This document shows, piece after piece, positions 16,060-23,877 of a stretch of 25,253 nt of DNA; position 1 is the stretch's first letter, and every line of letters starts with the position of its first letter. The translations under genes were made by a program, and so were the position numbers. This DNA comes from Ventricola sp017626895. Lineage in GTDB: Bacteria > Bacillota > Clostridia > Christensenellales > Aristaeellaceae. The stretch is from positions 1-25,253 of the forward strand of contig JAGAHV010000287.1 of the NCBI GenBank assembly GCA_017626895.1, read 5' to 3'. The notes below the pieces were generated by a model, which was given only the letters and a program-made list of their open reading frames with translations, did no database searches and had not been told where the DNA came from.

Positions 16060-16098
16060 CATTGGCATTATATCATCCCTCAACAGGTCGTGCCAATG
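16060..16098 (-). promoter_or_regulatory. Reductase promoter bracketed by an inverted repeat
   Basis: On the minus strand TTGGCA (16096-16091) and a perfect extended -10, TGATATAAT (ending 16067), are 18 bases apart. An 8-bp inverted repeat, CATTGGCA (16060-16067) and TGCCAATG (16091-16098), overlaps both boxes with arm centres about 31 bp apart, close to three helical turns. I infer an operator for a dimeric regulator; no regulator gene is adjacent. Confidence 0.7.
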
Positions 16099-16216
16099 GT
16101 TATAATGAATATCACGATATTCCTTCATGGCATTTCATGGAAATGGCCGTTCCACCATTGGGCAAGGCCGGTGCCTCACCCGTCCGTTTCCCCGCTGTCT
16201 GTTTACTGCTTTGCAA

Positions 16217-16245
16217 TTGCCAACCTTGCTCAACTGTGTTACAAT
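16217..16245 (+). promoter_or_regulatory. Promoter of the Dlt-like operon
   Basis: TTGCCA (16217-16222) and TACAAT (16240-16245) are separated by exactly 17 bases. Transcription would begin near 16252 and leave a leader of about 110 nt. That leader holds a small GCCGG/CCGGC hairpin shortly before the Shine-Dalgarno of the first gene. Confidence 0.7.
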
Positions 16246-16362
16246 CTCTACTATTCAGTGAAGTTCATTTTTCATTATCGGTTCCGGTCAGCTGCCCGGA
16301 GCTTTTCCATATGCCCGCCGGTCCTTTGCCGGCACAAGTATAGCGCGGAGGTTTTGTCGCAC

Positions 16363-17934
16363 ATGTCCCTCACAACCCTGATTGCCTTTTCCATCGGACT
16401 GTCCCTGGTCTATTATCTGTGCCCGGGACGTTTTCGCCAGACGCTGCTGCTCCTTGCCAGCCTGGCCTATTATGCTTACTGCGGCATCCGTGCCGTGCCC
16501 TTCCTGCTGATCACCGGGATGAGTACCTGGCTCGGTGCCAGGGCCATTGCCTCCATCGGGCTGCAGCACAAAAACTATCTGAAGGTACACCGGGCGGAAC
16601 TCACTCAGGAACAGAAGAAAGCCGCCAAGCAGAAAAGCCGCGGAAAGCAGCGCGTTATCCTCATCGCGGTTCTTCTTCTCAATTTCGGCATGCTGGCCCT
16701 GTTTAAATACACCAATAATTTTCTGGAATTCCTGAGCACCCTTTCCCATCACCCCTTCAGGCCGCTTAATCTGCTCCTTCCTCTGGGCATATCGTTTTAT
16801 ACCTTTCAGTCCACCGGTTACCTGATGGACATCTACAACGGCAAATATGCCCCGGAGCCCAATCCTCTGCGGTATCTCCTCTTCGTTTCCTTTTTCCCTC
16901 AGCTCATTCAGGGCCCTATTGCCCGGTTTGATCAGATCGGGAAACAGTTTGCCGGGGAGCATCCCTTTGATCTGGACCAGTACGAGCGGGCACTTTTGCT
17001 CATGCTCTGGGGATTCTTTAAGAAACGGGTCATCGCTGACCGGGCCCTGCTTCTGGTGGATGGCGTTTTCTCCAATTCCGGCGCCTACGGCGGCGCCGTC
17101 ATTGTGACCGCCGTGCTCTTTTATTCTCTCCAGCAATACTGCGACTTTTCCGGCGGAATTGACATTGCCATCGGCATTGGTGAACTGTTTGGCTTTCAGC
17201 TGCCGCCCAATTTCCGCAGGCCGTATTTTGCCGTGTCCCTGACCGATTTCTGGCACAAATGGCACATCAGCCTCGGCAACTGGATGCGGGATTACGTCTT
17301 TTATCCCTTTGCGCTCAGCCGGCCTGTCGCCGCGCTGTCAAAACGCCTCAAGGCCCGGCATCCCCAGCTTTCAAGAACCCTGCCGGCTGCCCTTGGAAAC
17401 ATTCTTATTTTCCTCCTGGTAGGCATCTGGCACGGACTCCAAATGAACTATATTCTGTGGGGACTCTATAACGGCTGCATCCTTGCCTTTACAGCACTGG
17501 CAGATCCTTTTTACAAGCAATGGAACGAACGGAATCATGTGCTCGCCGCCTCAAAAGGTTTCTATGTCTTTCGGGTGCTCCGAACCTTTCTCGTGGTGAA
17601 TATCGGCTGGTATTTTGACCGGGCTGAGACGGCGGCAGAGGCCGTCCGGATGCTGATCCGGAGTTTTACCGCCTTCAACTGGTCCGAAATCTCCTCCGGC
17701 ATCCTGCTTGAATTTGGTCTCAAGCTCCACGATTTCAACGTTCTGGCTTTCTCCACCCTCATTCTCCTGCTCGTTTCCATTCTCGGCGAACGGGGACACA
17801 ATGTCCGTCAGCTCATCTTCTCACGTCCCCTGCCGCTTCGCTGGCTGATTCTCATGGCTTTCATGTATATCACGCTCGCCATCTTTATGACAACCGGCGG
17901 CGGTTCTGCCGATTTCCTCTATGCCGTTTTCTGA
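16363..17934 (+). CDS. MBOAT O-acyltransferase (DltB/AlgI-like)
   Basis: The frame opens earlier, at 16090, but that part overlaps the promoter region and reads like noise. ATG 16363 has GGAGG 11 bases upstream and starts a membrane helix, giving 523 residues. It is a multi-pass membrane protein of the membrane-bound O-acyltransferase family. Motifs include ISFYTFQSTGYLMDIY (143-158), FPQLIQGPIARFDQ, DFSGGIDIAIGIGELFG (261-277), FWHKWHISLGNWMRDYVFYPF (296-316, His301) and the conserved GIWHG (354-358, His357). The short aromatic C-terminus (FLYAVF) resembles the DltB/AlgI tail that contacts the transferase partner. DltB passes D-alanine from carrier protein across the membrane for teichoic-acid modification. 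Here it is the first gene of a Dlt-like operon, but the cargo is unknown. Confidence 0.93.
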   Translation: MSLTTLIAFSIGLSLVYYLCPGRFRQTLLLLASLAYYAYCGIRAVPFLLITGMSTWLGARAIASIGLQHKNYLKVHRAELTQEQKKAAKQKSRGKQRVILIAVLLLNFGMLALFKYTNNFLEFLSTLSHHPFRPLNLLLPLGISFYTFQSTGYLMDIYNGKYAPEPNPLRYLLFVSFFPQLIQGPIARFDQIGKQFAGEHPFDLDQYERALLLMLWGFFKKRVIADRALLLVDGVFSNSGAYGGAVIVTAVLFYSLQQYCDFSGGIDIAIGIGELFGFQLPPNFRRPYFAVSLTDFWHKWHISLGNWMRDYVFYPFALSRPVAALSKRLKARHPQLSRTLPAALGNILIFLLVGIWHGLQMNYILWGLYNGCILAFTALADPFYKQWNERNHVLAASKGFYVFRVLRTFLVVNIGWYFDRAETAAEAVRMLIRSFTAFNWSEISSGILLEFGLKLHDFNVLAFSTLILLLVSILGERGHNVRQLIFSRPLPLRWLILMAFMYITLAIFMTTGGGSADFLYAVF

Positions 17935-17937
17935 TTC

Positions 17938-19359
17938 ATGCATGTATTTCTGTTAAGACGTCTTCTGCGTTTGCTCGTCTTTCTGCTTCTCTTCCTGCTC
18001 CTGGCTTTCGCCGGGAACTGGATTTTTGTCCGTCCAGATACCTTTGCGGTGCTCACTCTGCAGGATCTTCGCCATACGCCGGATGCCGAGCTTGTTTTTG
18101 TCGGTTCCTCCGTCGTCCGCAACCACATTAACCCTGAGATTCTGCGTGAGGAAACCGGAAAGCGTGCCATTAATGCCGGCATTCCCTGTCTGTCCCTGCC
18201 GGGAGCGATTGCTCTCACGGAGGATCTGTACAGGAGCTGCCAGCCGGAGACAGTCGTGCTGGTTCTGGAGCCTTCCCTGTTCGGGGCAGACGAAGAGGAC
18301 ATTGAAGCTGAAAACATCCTCATGCCCTATCTGCGGGGAATGGATACGCGTCTGCGCTATTACCGGACGCTGGTTCAGCAGGATCACCGGTATCTGGACC
18401 GGCTCTTTCTCTACCGCACCTTTTCCATACGGTCCGTAACGGAAATGTTCCGGACGCTGACCATGCATTTTTGCCCTCAGAGGATCGACCCGGCACCTAT
18501 CAGTCAGAAAGACCGGGCCGGTCACTATGAAAAGTCGGGATTTGTCCGCTTTTCGACAGAGCCCTGTCCCGGGAAAGTCCTGCGCCAGGCATTCCGCCGT
18601 GAACCGGTCGTCAGTGACTATTCCATCCGGCCGGAAACTGTTTCCCTCCTGAAACAGTACAGAGACCTGACAAGGATGCACGGCTCCCGTCTGCTGATTC
18701 TGCTCTTTCCGAACATCAGCGCCGCCTACCTGTCCTCCCCCGGAATCCTCGGTTACAGTCTGAGCCTTGAGCGCTTCTGCGCGGAGGAAAATATCCCGTT
18801 TATCAACTTCGGCATGGCAGGCCCCGACCTTCTCCCATCTCTCGATCCCTACTACTATGATCCGTATCATTTCGGCGGAGACGGCGTGGACCTGTTCTCA
18901 CATGCCCTGGGCCGCTGCCTGCGCCTTCTCTCAGAGGGGCAGGACATCTCGCCGCTGTTTTATCCGGATAAGTGGTCCTTTCTTCTGAGCCTGAATCCGC
19001 TTCCCAACGTCTGGATTGACCGCTATGAGGGACAGTGGAATTATTCCTGGGAACAGACGCCCGAAGACCTGCCGGAGCTGCGGGAGGATCAGGTCCTGTT
19101 TCTGGCTAATGCCAACCACCTGCCCGGTGTCACCCCGTTATATGCCTTTGCCGCCGTCAGCAGTGACGGCAGCGAATCTTTCCTTACGGAATACCAGCCA
19201 AACGGCATGCTCGTTCTGAATCGTTCGGATGTGCCCGCGCATCTTCGCGTCTACGCACGTCTGCAGGACAATCCCGGTCTGCCGCCGGTTTCAAATGACT
19301 TTCCCGAATCATCTGATTATTTTTTCTTTGGAGGAATCCGTGAACAAACCGTCAACTGA
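17938..19359 (+). CDS. DltD/AlgJ-like SGNH-family protein, copy 1
   Basis: This 473-residue protein has one N-terminal membrane helix (about 5-29) with an Arg-rich cytoplasmic end, so the body faces outside. The fold is SGNH/DltD-like: VFVGSSVVRNHINPE (53-67) holds the nucleophile Ser57 or Ser58, and YYDPYHFGGDG (306-316) supplies the Asp308-x-x-His311 pair. Residues about 340-473 form an extra strand-rich domain not found in short DltD proteins. DltD works with DltB in D-alanyl transfer outside the membrane; by analogy this is a transferase or hydrolase for an acyl or aminoacyl group. Its ATG lies 3 bases after the MBOAT stop and has no SD, so translation is probably coupled. Its last 20 bases overlap copy 2. 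Confidence 0.85.
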   Translation: MHVFLLRRLLRLLVFLLLFLLLAFAGNWIFVRPDTFAVLTLQDLRHTPDAELVFVGSSVVRNHINPEILREETGKRAINAGIPCLSLPGAIALTEDLYRSCQPETVVLVLEPSLFGADEEDIEAENILMPYLRGMDTRLRYYRTLVQQDHRYLDRLFLYRTFSIRSVTEMFRTLTMHFCPQRIDPAPISQKDRAGHYEKSGFVRFSTEPCPGKVLRQAFRREPVVSDYSIRPETVSLLKQYRDLTRMHGSRLLILLFPNISAAYLSSPGILGYSLSLERFCAEENIPFINFGMAGPDLLPSLDPYYYDPYHFGGDGVDLFSHALGRCLRLLSEGQDISPLFYPDKWSFLLSLNPLPNVWIDRYEGQWNYSWEQTPEDLPELREDQVLFLANANHLPGVTPLYAFAAVSSDGSESFLTEYQPNGMLVLNRSDVPAHLRVYARLQDNPGLPPVSNDFPESSDYFFFGGIREQTVN

Positions 19360-20725
19360 AGCGGACAGAAAGACACGCAATCGAAAAGGATTCATCCGCG
19401 CCTTTCTATTCCTTGTCTGTTTTCTGCTCTTTTTGTACTTTGCCAATCACAACCTGATTGAAACCGACCTGATTTCCGGTTCTACCGTCCGGGAAATGCT
19501 GGCACGGGATGACATTGAGCTCGCCTTTGTCGGTTCATCCGTTGTGCTTTACCATATGAATCCGGAGATCGTGAAACAGGAAACCGGGCTCACCGCCTTC
19601 AACTGTGCCATCCACAGCGCCCTGATTCCGGGCGATCTGGCCATGACGCGGGAGATGTATAAAACCAGTCATCCGAAGTGGATCGTGCTGGTTCTTGAGC
19701 CGTATGCACTGAACACCGCCAAGGAATCCATTGAGGCTGAATGCCGGATGGCCCCTTTTCTCACTGGCACGGACACTCTCCTTGAATACTATCTGAACGC
19801 CTCCAGGATTGACCACGCCTATATTGACCGTGCGTTTATCCCGCGCAAGATGTTCCCCAAGTCCATCCGCGGCATTCTGAAAACCCTGCATACCAAACGG
19901 GATGCAGCCGGTGCCATGATAAAGTATGCCGACTGTCTCAATCCGAAGGAAACCTATATGGGCTCCGGTTATGTGCGCCATGCACCGGACCCGGAGAGTC
20001 TGAACAGCGACCTGCGCGTTCTCATGTACCGCGAGGACAATGTCGGAAACTATTATCCGCTTCTGGAGGATACCGTAACCCTTCTGCGGATGTACCGGAA
20101 AACAGTGGAAGAGGAATATGGCGCCAGGCTGATGATCATCATCACGCCCGAGCATACTAGCCACACGCTGGCCACCCCCTCGTATCTCCCCTACTGTCAG
20201 TCTCTCATGCGGTTCTGTCAGGAGGAAAGCATTCCCTGCTTTAACTTCCAGTACGCCAGGCCCGAACTTATGCCCTGTCTGGATGAGTATTTCTTTGACG
20301 TCTATCACATGTCCGGCGAGGGCTCTGACCTCTTTACAAAGACTTTCTGCCGTGTATTCAACGCCGTGCAAAACGGCGAGGATGTATCCGGTCTCTTCTA
20401 CGGAAATGACTGGCAGTATCTGGATTCCCTGCACGGCATCACCAACACCTGGCTGTGGCCTGCCGGAAAGGACACCTTCAAAGCAGACTGCAACATTGAC
20501 TGGCATTCCAGTCCGGAATACCGTTTTGTCTATCTGGATGCAGACGGAAACGAAACCCTCCTGCGGGATTACGGTGAGGACCCCGTCCTGCATACCGCTT
20601 ATCCCGGCACCGGGAATCTTCGGGTATACGCTCGGATTAAGGGCGAGGAGCAGGATCCGGATACCTATTTCGATTACCCGGCAGACTTCGATTTTGCCAG
20701 AAGAATGCGTACCTTCGAGTATTAA
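19340..20725 (+). CDS. DltD/AlgJ-like SGNH-family protein, copy 2
   Basis: The 461-residue paralogue of the preceding protein. I place the start at GTG 19340: GGAGG lies 5 bases before it, and the product then begins with a short basic tail and a single membrane helix (about 18-36). The longer frame back to 19229 lies wholly inside copy 1. The nucleophile motif is AFVGSSVVLYHMNPE (Ser66/67), and the second block is FFDVYHMSGEGSD with Asp320 and His323. The C-terminal extension ends, like copy 1, with a LRVYARI/L-type strand. Sequence identity is concentrated around the catalytic blocks, suggesting an old duplication with different acceptor or donor roles. The start lies inside the end of copy 1, so both are made from the same mRNA. 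Confidence 0.85.
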   Translation: MNKPSTEADRKTRNRKGFIRAFLFLVCFLLFLYFANHNLIETDLISGSTVREMLARDDIELAFVGSSVVLYHMNPEIVKQETGLTAFNCAIHSALIPGDLAMTREMYKTSHPKWIVLVLEPYALNTAKESIEAECRMAPFLTGTDTLLEYYLNASRIDHAYIDRAFIPRKMFPKSIRGILKTLHTKRDAAGAMIKYADCLNPKETYMGSGYVRHAPDPESLNSDLRVLMYREDNVGNYYPLLEDTVTLLRMYRKTVEEEYGARLMIIITPEHTSHTLATPSYLPYCQSLMRFCQEESIPCFNFQYARPELMPCLDEYFFDVYHMSGEGSDLFTKTFCRVFNAVQNGEDVSGLFYGNDWQYLDSLHGITNTWLWPAGKDTFKADCNIDWHSSPEYRFVYLDADGNETLLRDYGEDPVLHTAYPGTGNLRVYARIKGEEQDPDTYFDYPADFDFARRMRTFEY

Positions 20726-20752
20726 CATTGAGGCCCAGAAAGGAGCACACTC

Positions 20753-22288
20753 TTGAAACGCCTTATTCCTGATTATCTGGATGCCACTGCATCCCTTTTT
20801 CCTGAACAGGCCGCCTTTACAGATCCTCAGCAGTCGATCTCATTTCGTGACCTGCTCAGTCAGGTCAGACGGATTGCATCAGGACTGATTCCCCATGCCC
20901 ATCCCCGCTCCATCATCTGTTTCTACATGGATAAATCCGTCAGGACGATCTGCGGCTTTTTCGGCGCCGTGTATGCCGGCTGTGCGTACTCCCAGCTGAA
21001 CCTCCGGCATCCGGGTCCCAGGATTCTTTCCATTATCGAAACCACGCAGACACCGCTGGTTGTCACGGATTCAGAGCACCTGAACGCGCTGCGTGAATTC
21101 GGTTACGTCGGTCCGGTGCTGCTGATCGACGACCTTCTGGCCGCCCGGGAAAATCCCGAACAGCTGGCACAAAGACGCGCCGGCATGCTGGATATTGATC
21201 CCCTGTACGTCAATTTCACCTCCGGCTCTACCGGCACACCAAAGGGAGTCGTCATCTCTCACCGCAATGTCATTGACTTCATTCCCGATTTTACCCGCAT
21301 CTTTGGCATAACCCATGAGGATGTTCTGGCCAACCAGGCACCTTTTGACTTTGATGTCTCCGTCAAGGATATTTACAGCGGCATCATGACCGGTGCCCAG
21401 GTTCTGATCGTCCCCACCCCCTATTTCACCCAGCCGGTTGTCCTCATGGACTACCTGTGTGATCATCATGTCACCGTCATGGTCTGGGCCGTCAGTGCTC
21501 TCTGCTTCCTGACCACCATGAACGCTCTCCAGTACCGGACACCCGACAGCCTCCGGATGATCCTCTTCTCAGGGGAATCCATGCCCATCAAGCACCTGAA
21601 CAAACTGAAGCGCGCACTGCCGGAGTGTACCTACGTCAACCTGTACGGTCCCACAGAGATCACCTGCAACTGCACGTACTATATTGTCGACCGTGAATTT
21701 GCTGAAAATGAGGCGCTGCCCATTGGCATCCCCTTCCCGAATGAGCATGTATTCCTGCTGGATGAACAGGATCATGAGGTAACCGAATCCGGTGCATCCG
21801 GCGAGATCTGCGTCTCCGGTTCCTGTGTCGGTCTGGGTTATCTGCGCAATCCGGAGCGCACGGCCGCCGCCTTTGTCCAGAATCCGCTGAACACGGCCTG
21901 GAACGAGATCATCTACCGGACCGGCGATCTGGCCAGAATCAACGAAAGAGGCGAAATCGTCTACACCAGCCGGAAGGACTTCCAGGTAAAACACATGGGC
22001 CACCGCATTGAGCTGGGCGAGATTGAAACGCAGCTTTCGGCAGTCGATGGCATTGATCGTGCCGTCTGTCTGTATTATCACGAAAAAAGCAAAATTCTTG
22101 CCTTTATTACCAGTGCCGTTCAGGATAAAGCCGCCATTTCGGAAGCGCTGCGCGTTTCACTGCCTGAGTACATGATTCCGAACATTTACGTTTTCGTCGA
22201 AAGCATGCCGCTCAATAAAAACGGAAAGATCGACCGTCAGGCGCTGATGCAGTCCTATCTCGAGAAAAAGGGAGGCAAACGCGGATGA
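20753..22288 (+). CDS. DltA-like amino-acid adenylating enzyme
   Basis: This 511-residue protein is a stand-alone ANL-superfamily adenylation domain of DltA size. It starts with TTG; AAAGGAG lies 7 bases upstream and no ATG is near. Core motifs are FTSGSTGTPKGV (155-166, A3), FDFDVSVKD (198-206, A4, with Asp201 placed to bind the substrate amino group), YGPTE (298-302, A5), YRTGDLAR (388-395, A7), GHRIELGEIE (416-425, A8) and NKNGKIDR (488-495, A10, catalytic Lys492). It should activate an amino acid as AMP ester and load it on a carrier-protein thiol. No carrier domain is fused: the protein ends just after A10. At 272-275 it reads FSGE, whereas DltA proteins that I recall have FCGE with a Cys tied to D-alanine choice, so the substrate may not be D-alanine. 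Its stop overlaps the next start (ATGA). Confidence 0.9.
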   Translation: MKRLIPDYLDATASLFPEQAAFTDPQQSISFRDLLSQVRRIASGLIPHAHPRSIICFYMDKSVRTICGFFGAVYAGCAYSQLNLRHPGPRILSIIETTQTPLVVTDSEHLNALREFGYVGPVLLIDDLLAARENPEQLAQRRAGMLDIDPLYVNFTSGSTGTPKGVVISHRNVIDFIPDFTRIFGITHEDVLANQAPFDFDVSVKDIYSGIMTGAQVLIVPTPYFTQPVVLMDYLCDHHVTVMVWAVSALCFLTTMNALQYRTPDSLRMILFSGESMPIKHLNKLKRALPECTYVNLYGPTEITCNCTYYIVDREFAENEALPIGIPFPNEHVFLLDEQDHEVTESGASGEICVSGSCVGLGYLRNPERTAAAFVQNPLNTAWNEIIYRTGDLARINERGEIVYTSRKDFQVKHMGHRIELGEIETQLSAVDGIDRAVCLYYHEKSKILAFITSAVQDKAAISEALRVSLPEYMIPNIYVFVESMPLNKNGKIDRQALMQSYLEKKGGKRG

Positions 22289-23478
22289 ACACGGCAGTGC
22301 TGCAGCAGATTGCCCAAACTTACGGTACCCCCGCCTATGTTTTTGATCTGTCCGAACTTAAAAGCCGGGTCAGCGCCATTCGGAACATCCTTCCGGCCTC
22401 TGTCGGGCTGTGCTATTCCATTAAGGCCAACCCGTTTCTGGTCTCCTCCATGGACGACTCCATCGGGCTGCTTGAGGTCTGCTCTCCGGGTGAGCTGGAA
22501 ATCTGTATCCATAACGGCATCGCCCCCTCGCACATCCTTCTGTCCGGCGTCAGCAAAACCGCCCCGGACATTGAACGCGCCATTGAATACGGCGTACGCC
22601 TGTTCACCTGCGAATCCCGCCTTCATGTAACACTCCTTGAAGCGGCAGCCGCCAGGCACGGACTGACCCTTCCGGTCCTCCTCCGCCTCACGGCCGGTTC
22701 TCAGTTTGGCATGGATCTATCGGATCTCGAGCACGTGATTGCCAGCCGGGCACAGTTCCCGCACCTTCAGATTGAAGGCATTCATTATTTCTCCGGCACA
22801 CAGCGAAAGAAGCTGCAGGACCAGCGGAAAGAGCTCCTGTATCTTTCTGACATCTGTACACATCTCCGGGAAACCTTTGGCTTCACGGTCCGGAAAATCG
22901 AATACGGTACAGGTCTTTATTATCCCTACTTCATCACCGAGGACAGAAGCGATACCCTGGCCCCTGTCCGTGAACTCGCTCCGGACCTTGCTCATCTGGC
23001 AGAACAGGTTCAGCTGACGATCGAGATGGGCCGTTTCTTTGCCTCGTCCTGCGGAACGTTCCTCACCACCGTCCAGGATACCAAAATCAATAAGGGACAG
23101 GCCTACGCGATCCTGGATGGCGGAATTCATCACCTCAACTATTACGGTGGGAGTATGGGAATGCGGATTCCTGAAATCACGCGGATTCCCGCAAGAGAAC
23201 CCGATGCACAGGAAATTGAGACATCCTGGATGCTGTGCGGATCACTTTGTACCACGGCCGATATTCTCGTGCGTTCATACAACACCAGAAACCTCGAAAT
23301 CGGCGATATACTCGCCTTCCATGACTGCGGTGCGTATTCCGTCACGGAGGCGCCTGCCCTGTTTCTCAGCAGAGAGATGCCTGCCATTCTCCTTCTGTCC
23401 GAATCCGGAATCACTCAGGCCAGACCGCCTCTTGACAGCTGGAAAATGAATACCCTGCAGGAATCCGTCAGAAAATGA
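22285..23478 (+). CDS. Fold-type III PLP-dependent decarboxylase (DapDC/BtrK-like)
   Basis: The 397-residue protein belongs to the diaminopimelate/ornithine decarboxylase group. Lys47 in YSIKANP forms the PLP Schiff base. His168 and the following SGTQ match the HxxxGSQ block, EYGTGLYYPY (206-215) replaces the usual GGG loop, and EMGRF (247-251) replaces EPGR. Cys322 and Asp326 in CGSLCTTAD supply the second-subunit active site, and Tyr351 lies in GAY. Such enzymes remove a carboxyl group from free amino acids; BtrK of butirosin synthesis does so on an amino acid bound to a carrier protein. Coupling to the adenylating enzyme by a 4-base overlap suggests that it works on the same substrate, before or after loading. 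The precise substrate is open. It is the last clear gene of the operon. Confidence 0.88.
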   Translation: MNTAVLQQIAQTYGTPAYVFDLSELKSRVSAIRNILPASVGLCYSIKANPFLVSSMDDSIGLLEVCSPGELEICIHNGIAPSHILLSGVSKTAPDIERAIEYGVRLFTCESRLHVTLLEAAAARHGLTLPVLLRLTAGSQFGMDLSDLEHVIASRAQFPHLQIEGIHYFSGTQRKKLQDQRKELLYLSDICTHLRETFGFTVRKIEYGTGLYYPYFITEDRSDTLAPVRELAPDLAHLAEQVQLTIEMGRFFASSCGTFLTTVQDTKINKGQAYAILDGGIHHLNYYGGSMGMRIPEITRIPAREPDAQEIETSWMLCGSLCTTADILVRSYNTRNLEIGDILAFHDCGAYSVTEAPALFLSREMPAILLLSESGITQARPPLDSWKMNTLQESVRK

Positions 23479-23800
23479 AACCATCCGGTTCTGCTTCAAT
23501 CCCCATGTCGATATTCATGCAGATCTGTTTTGGCGATCCACGTCAGCGCTCTCTTCACACGCCTTTCTGTGTGCAAGAGAAACCCTCCGTGCTCCATTCC
23601 GTGCAAGGTTGTCCGGATGGAACGCGGAGGTATTCTGTCAGTGGGACGCATTTGTAACGCTTATTCATCCATCCAGTCCCTGCCTCCTGAGATTTTCTGC
23701 TTCCTTCTCCTCCGCATCATATTTTGTCGGTGGGGTCGCAGCAATTTGCACATAGGCACGAAATCCAGTGGCAACGTCAATAAAGCGACATCCATAAAAC
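23479..23800. other. Intergenic region after the Dlt-like operon, with two hairpins
   Basis: No gene that I can support lies here. A frame coupled by ATGA to the decarboxylase stop (23475-23657) would encode 60 residues of random-looking sequence with no carrier-protein DSL motif. Hairpin 1 (23550-23580) pairs TCTCTTCACAC with GTGTG-C-AAGAGA. Hairpin 2 (23584-23630) pairs 15 of 16 positions, from CCTCCG to CGGAGG, around a 15-base loop. Neither has a U-tract on the plus strand, so they are not ordinary terminators. They may be the processed 3' end of the operon or a structured RNA. Confidence 0.5.
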
Positions 23801-23831
23801 ACACAAAGCTCCCATAAAGGGAGCTTTGTGT
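23801..23831 (-). terminator. Intrinsic terminator of the right-edge gene
   Basis: A perfect 13-bp stem (ACACAAAGCTCCC with GGGAGCTTTGTGT) has a 5-base loop. On the minus strand it is followed by a short T-run (GTTTTATGG), placing it about 45 bases after the stop codon at 23878. On the plus strand no T-run follows, so it probably serves the minus-strand gene. Confidence 0.8.
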
Positions 23832-23877
23832 CATATTGCGGTGTATTTGTCGAATCATCGCCGTCCGTCAAAGAGTC

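Noticed and set aside
16090..16362. Longer N-terminus of the MBOAT protein
   Set aside because: The extra 91 residues overlap the operon promoter and include no membrane-protein pattern; ATG 16363 has a proper SD.
23475..23657. Sixth gene of the Dlt-like operon, possibly the missing carrier protein
   Set aside because: It has an ATGA overlap with the decarboxylase, but the 60 residues look random, lack the DSL phosphopantetheine site and run through two strong hairpins.
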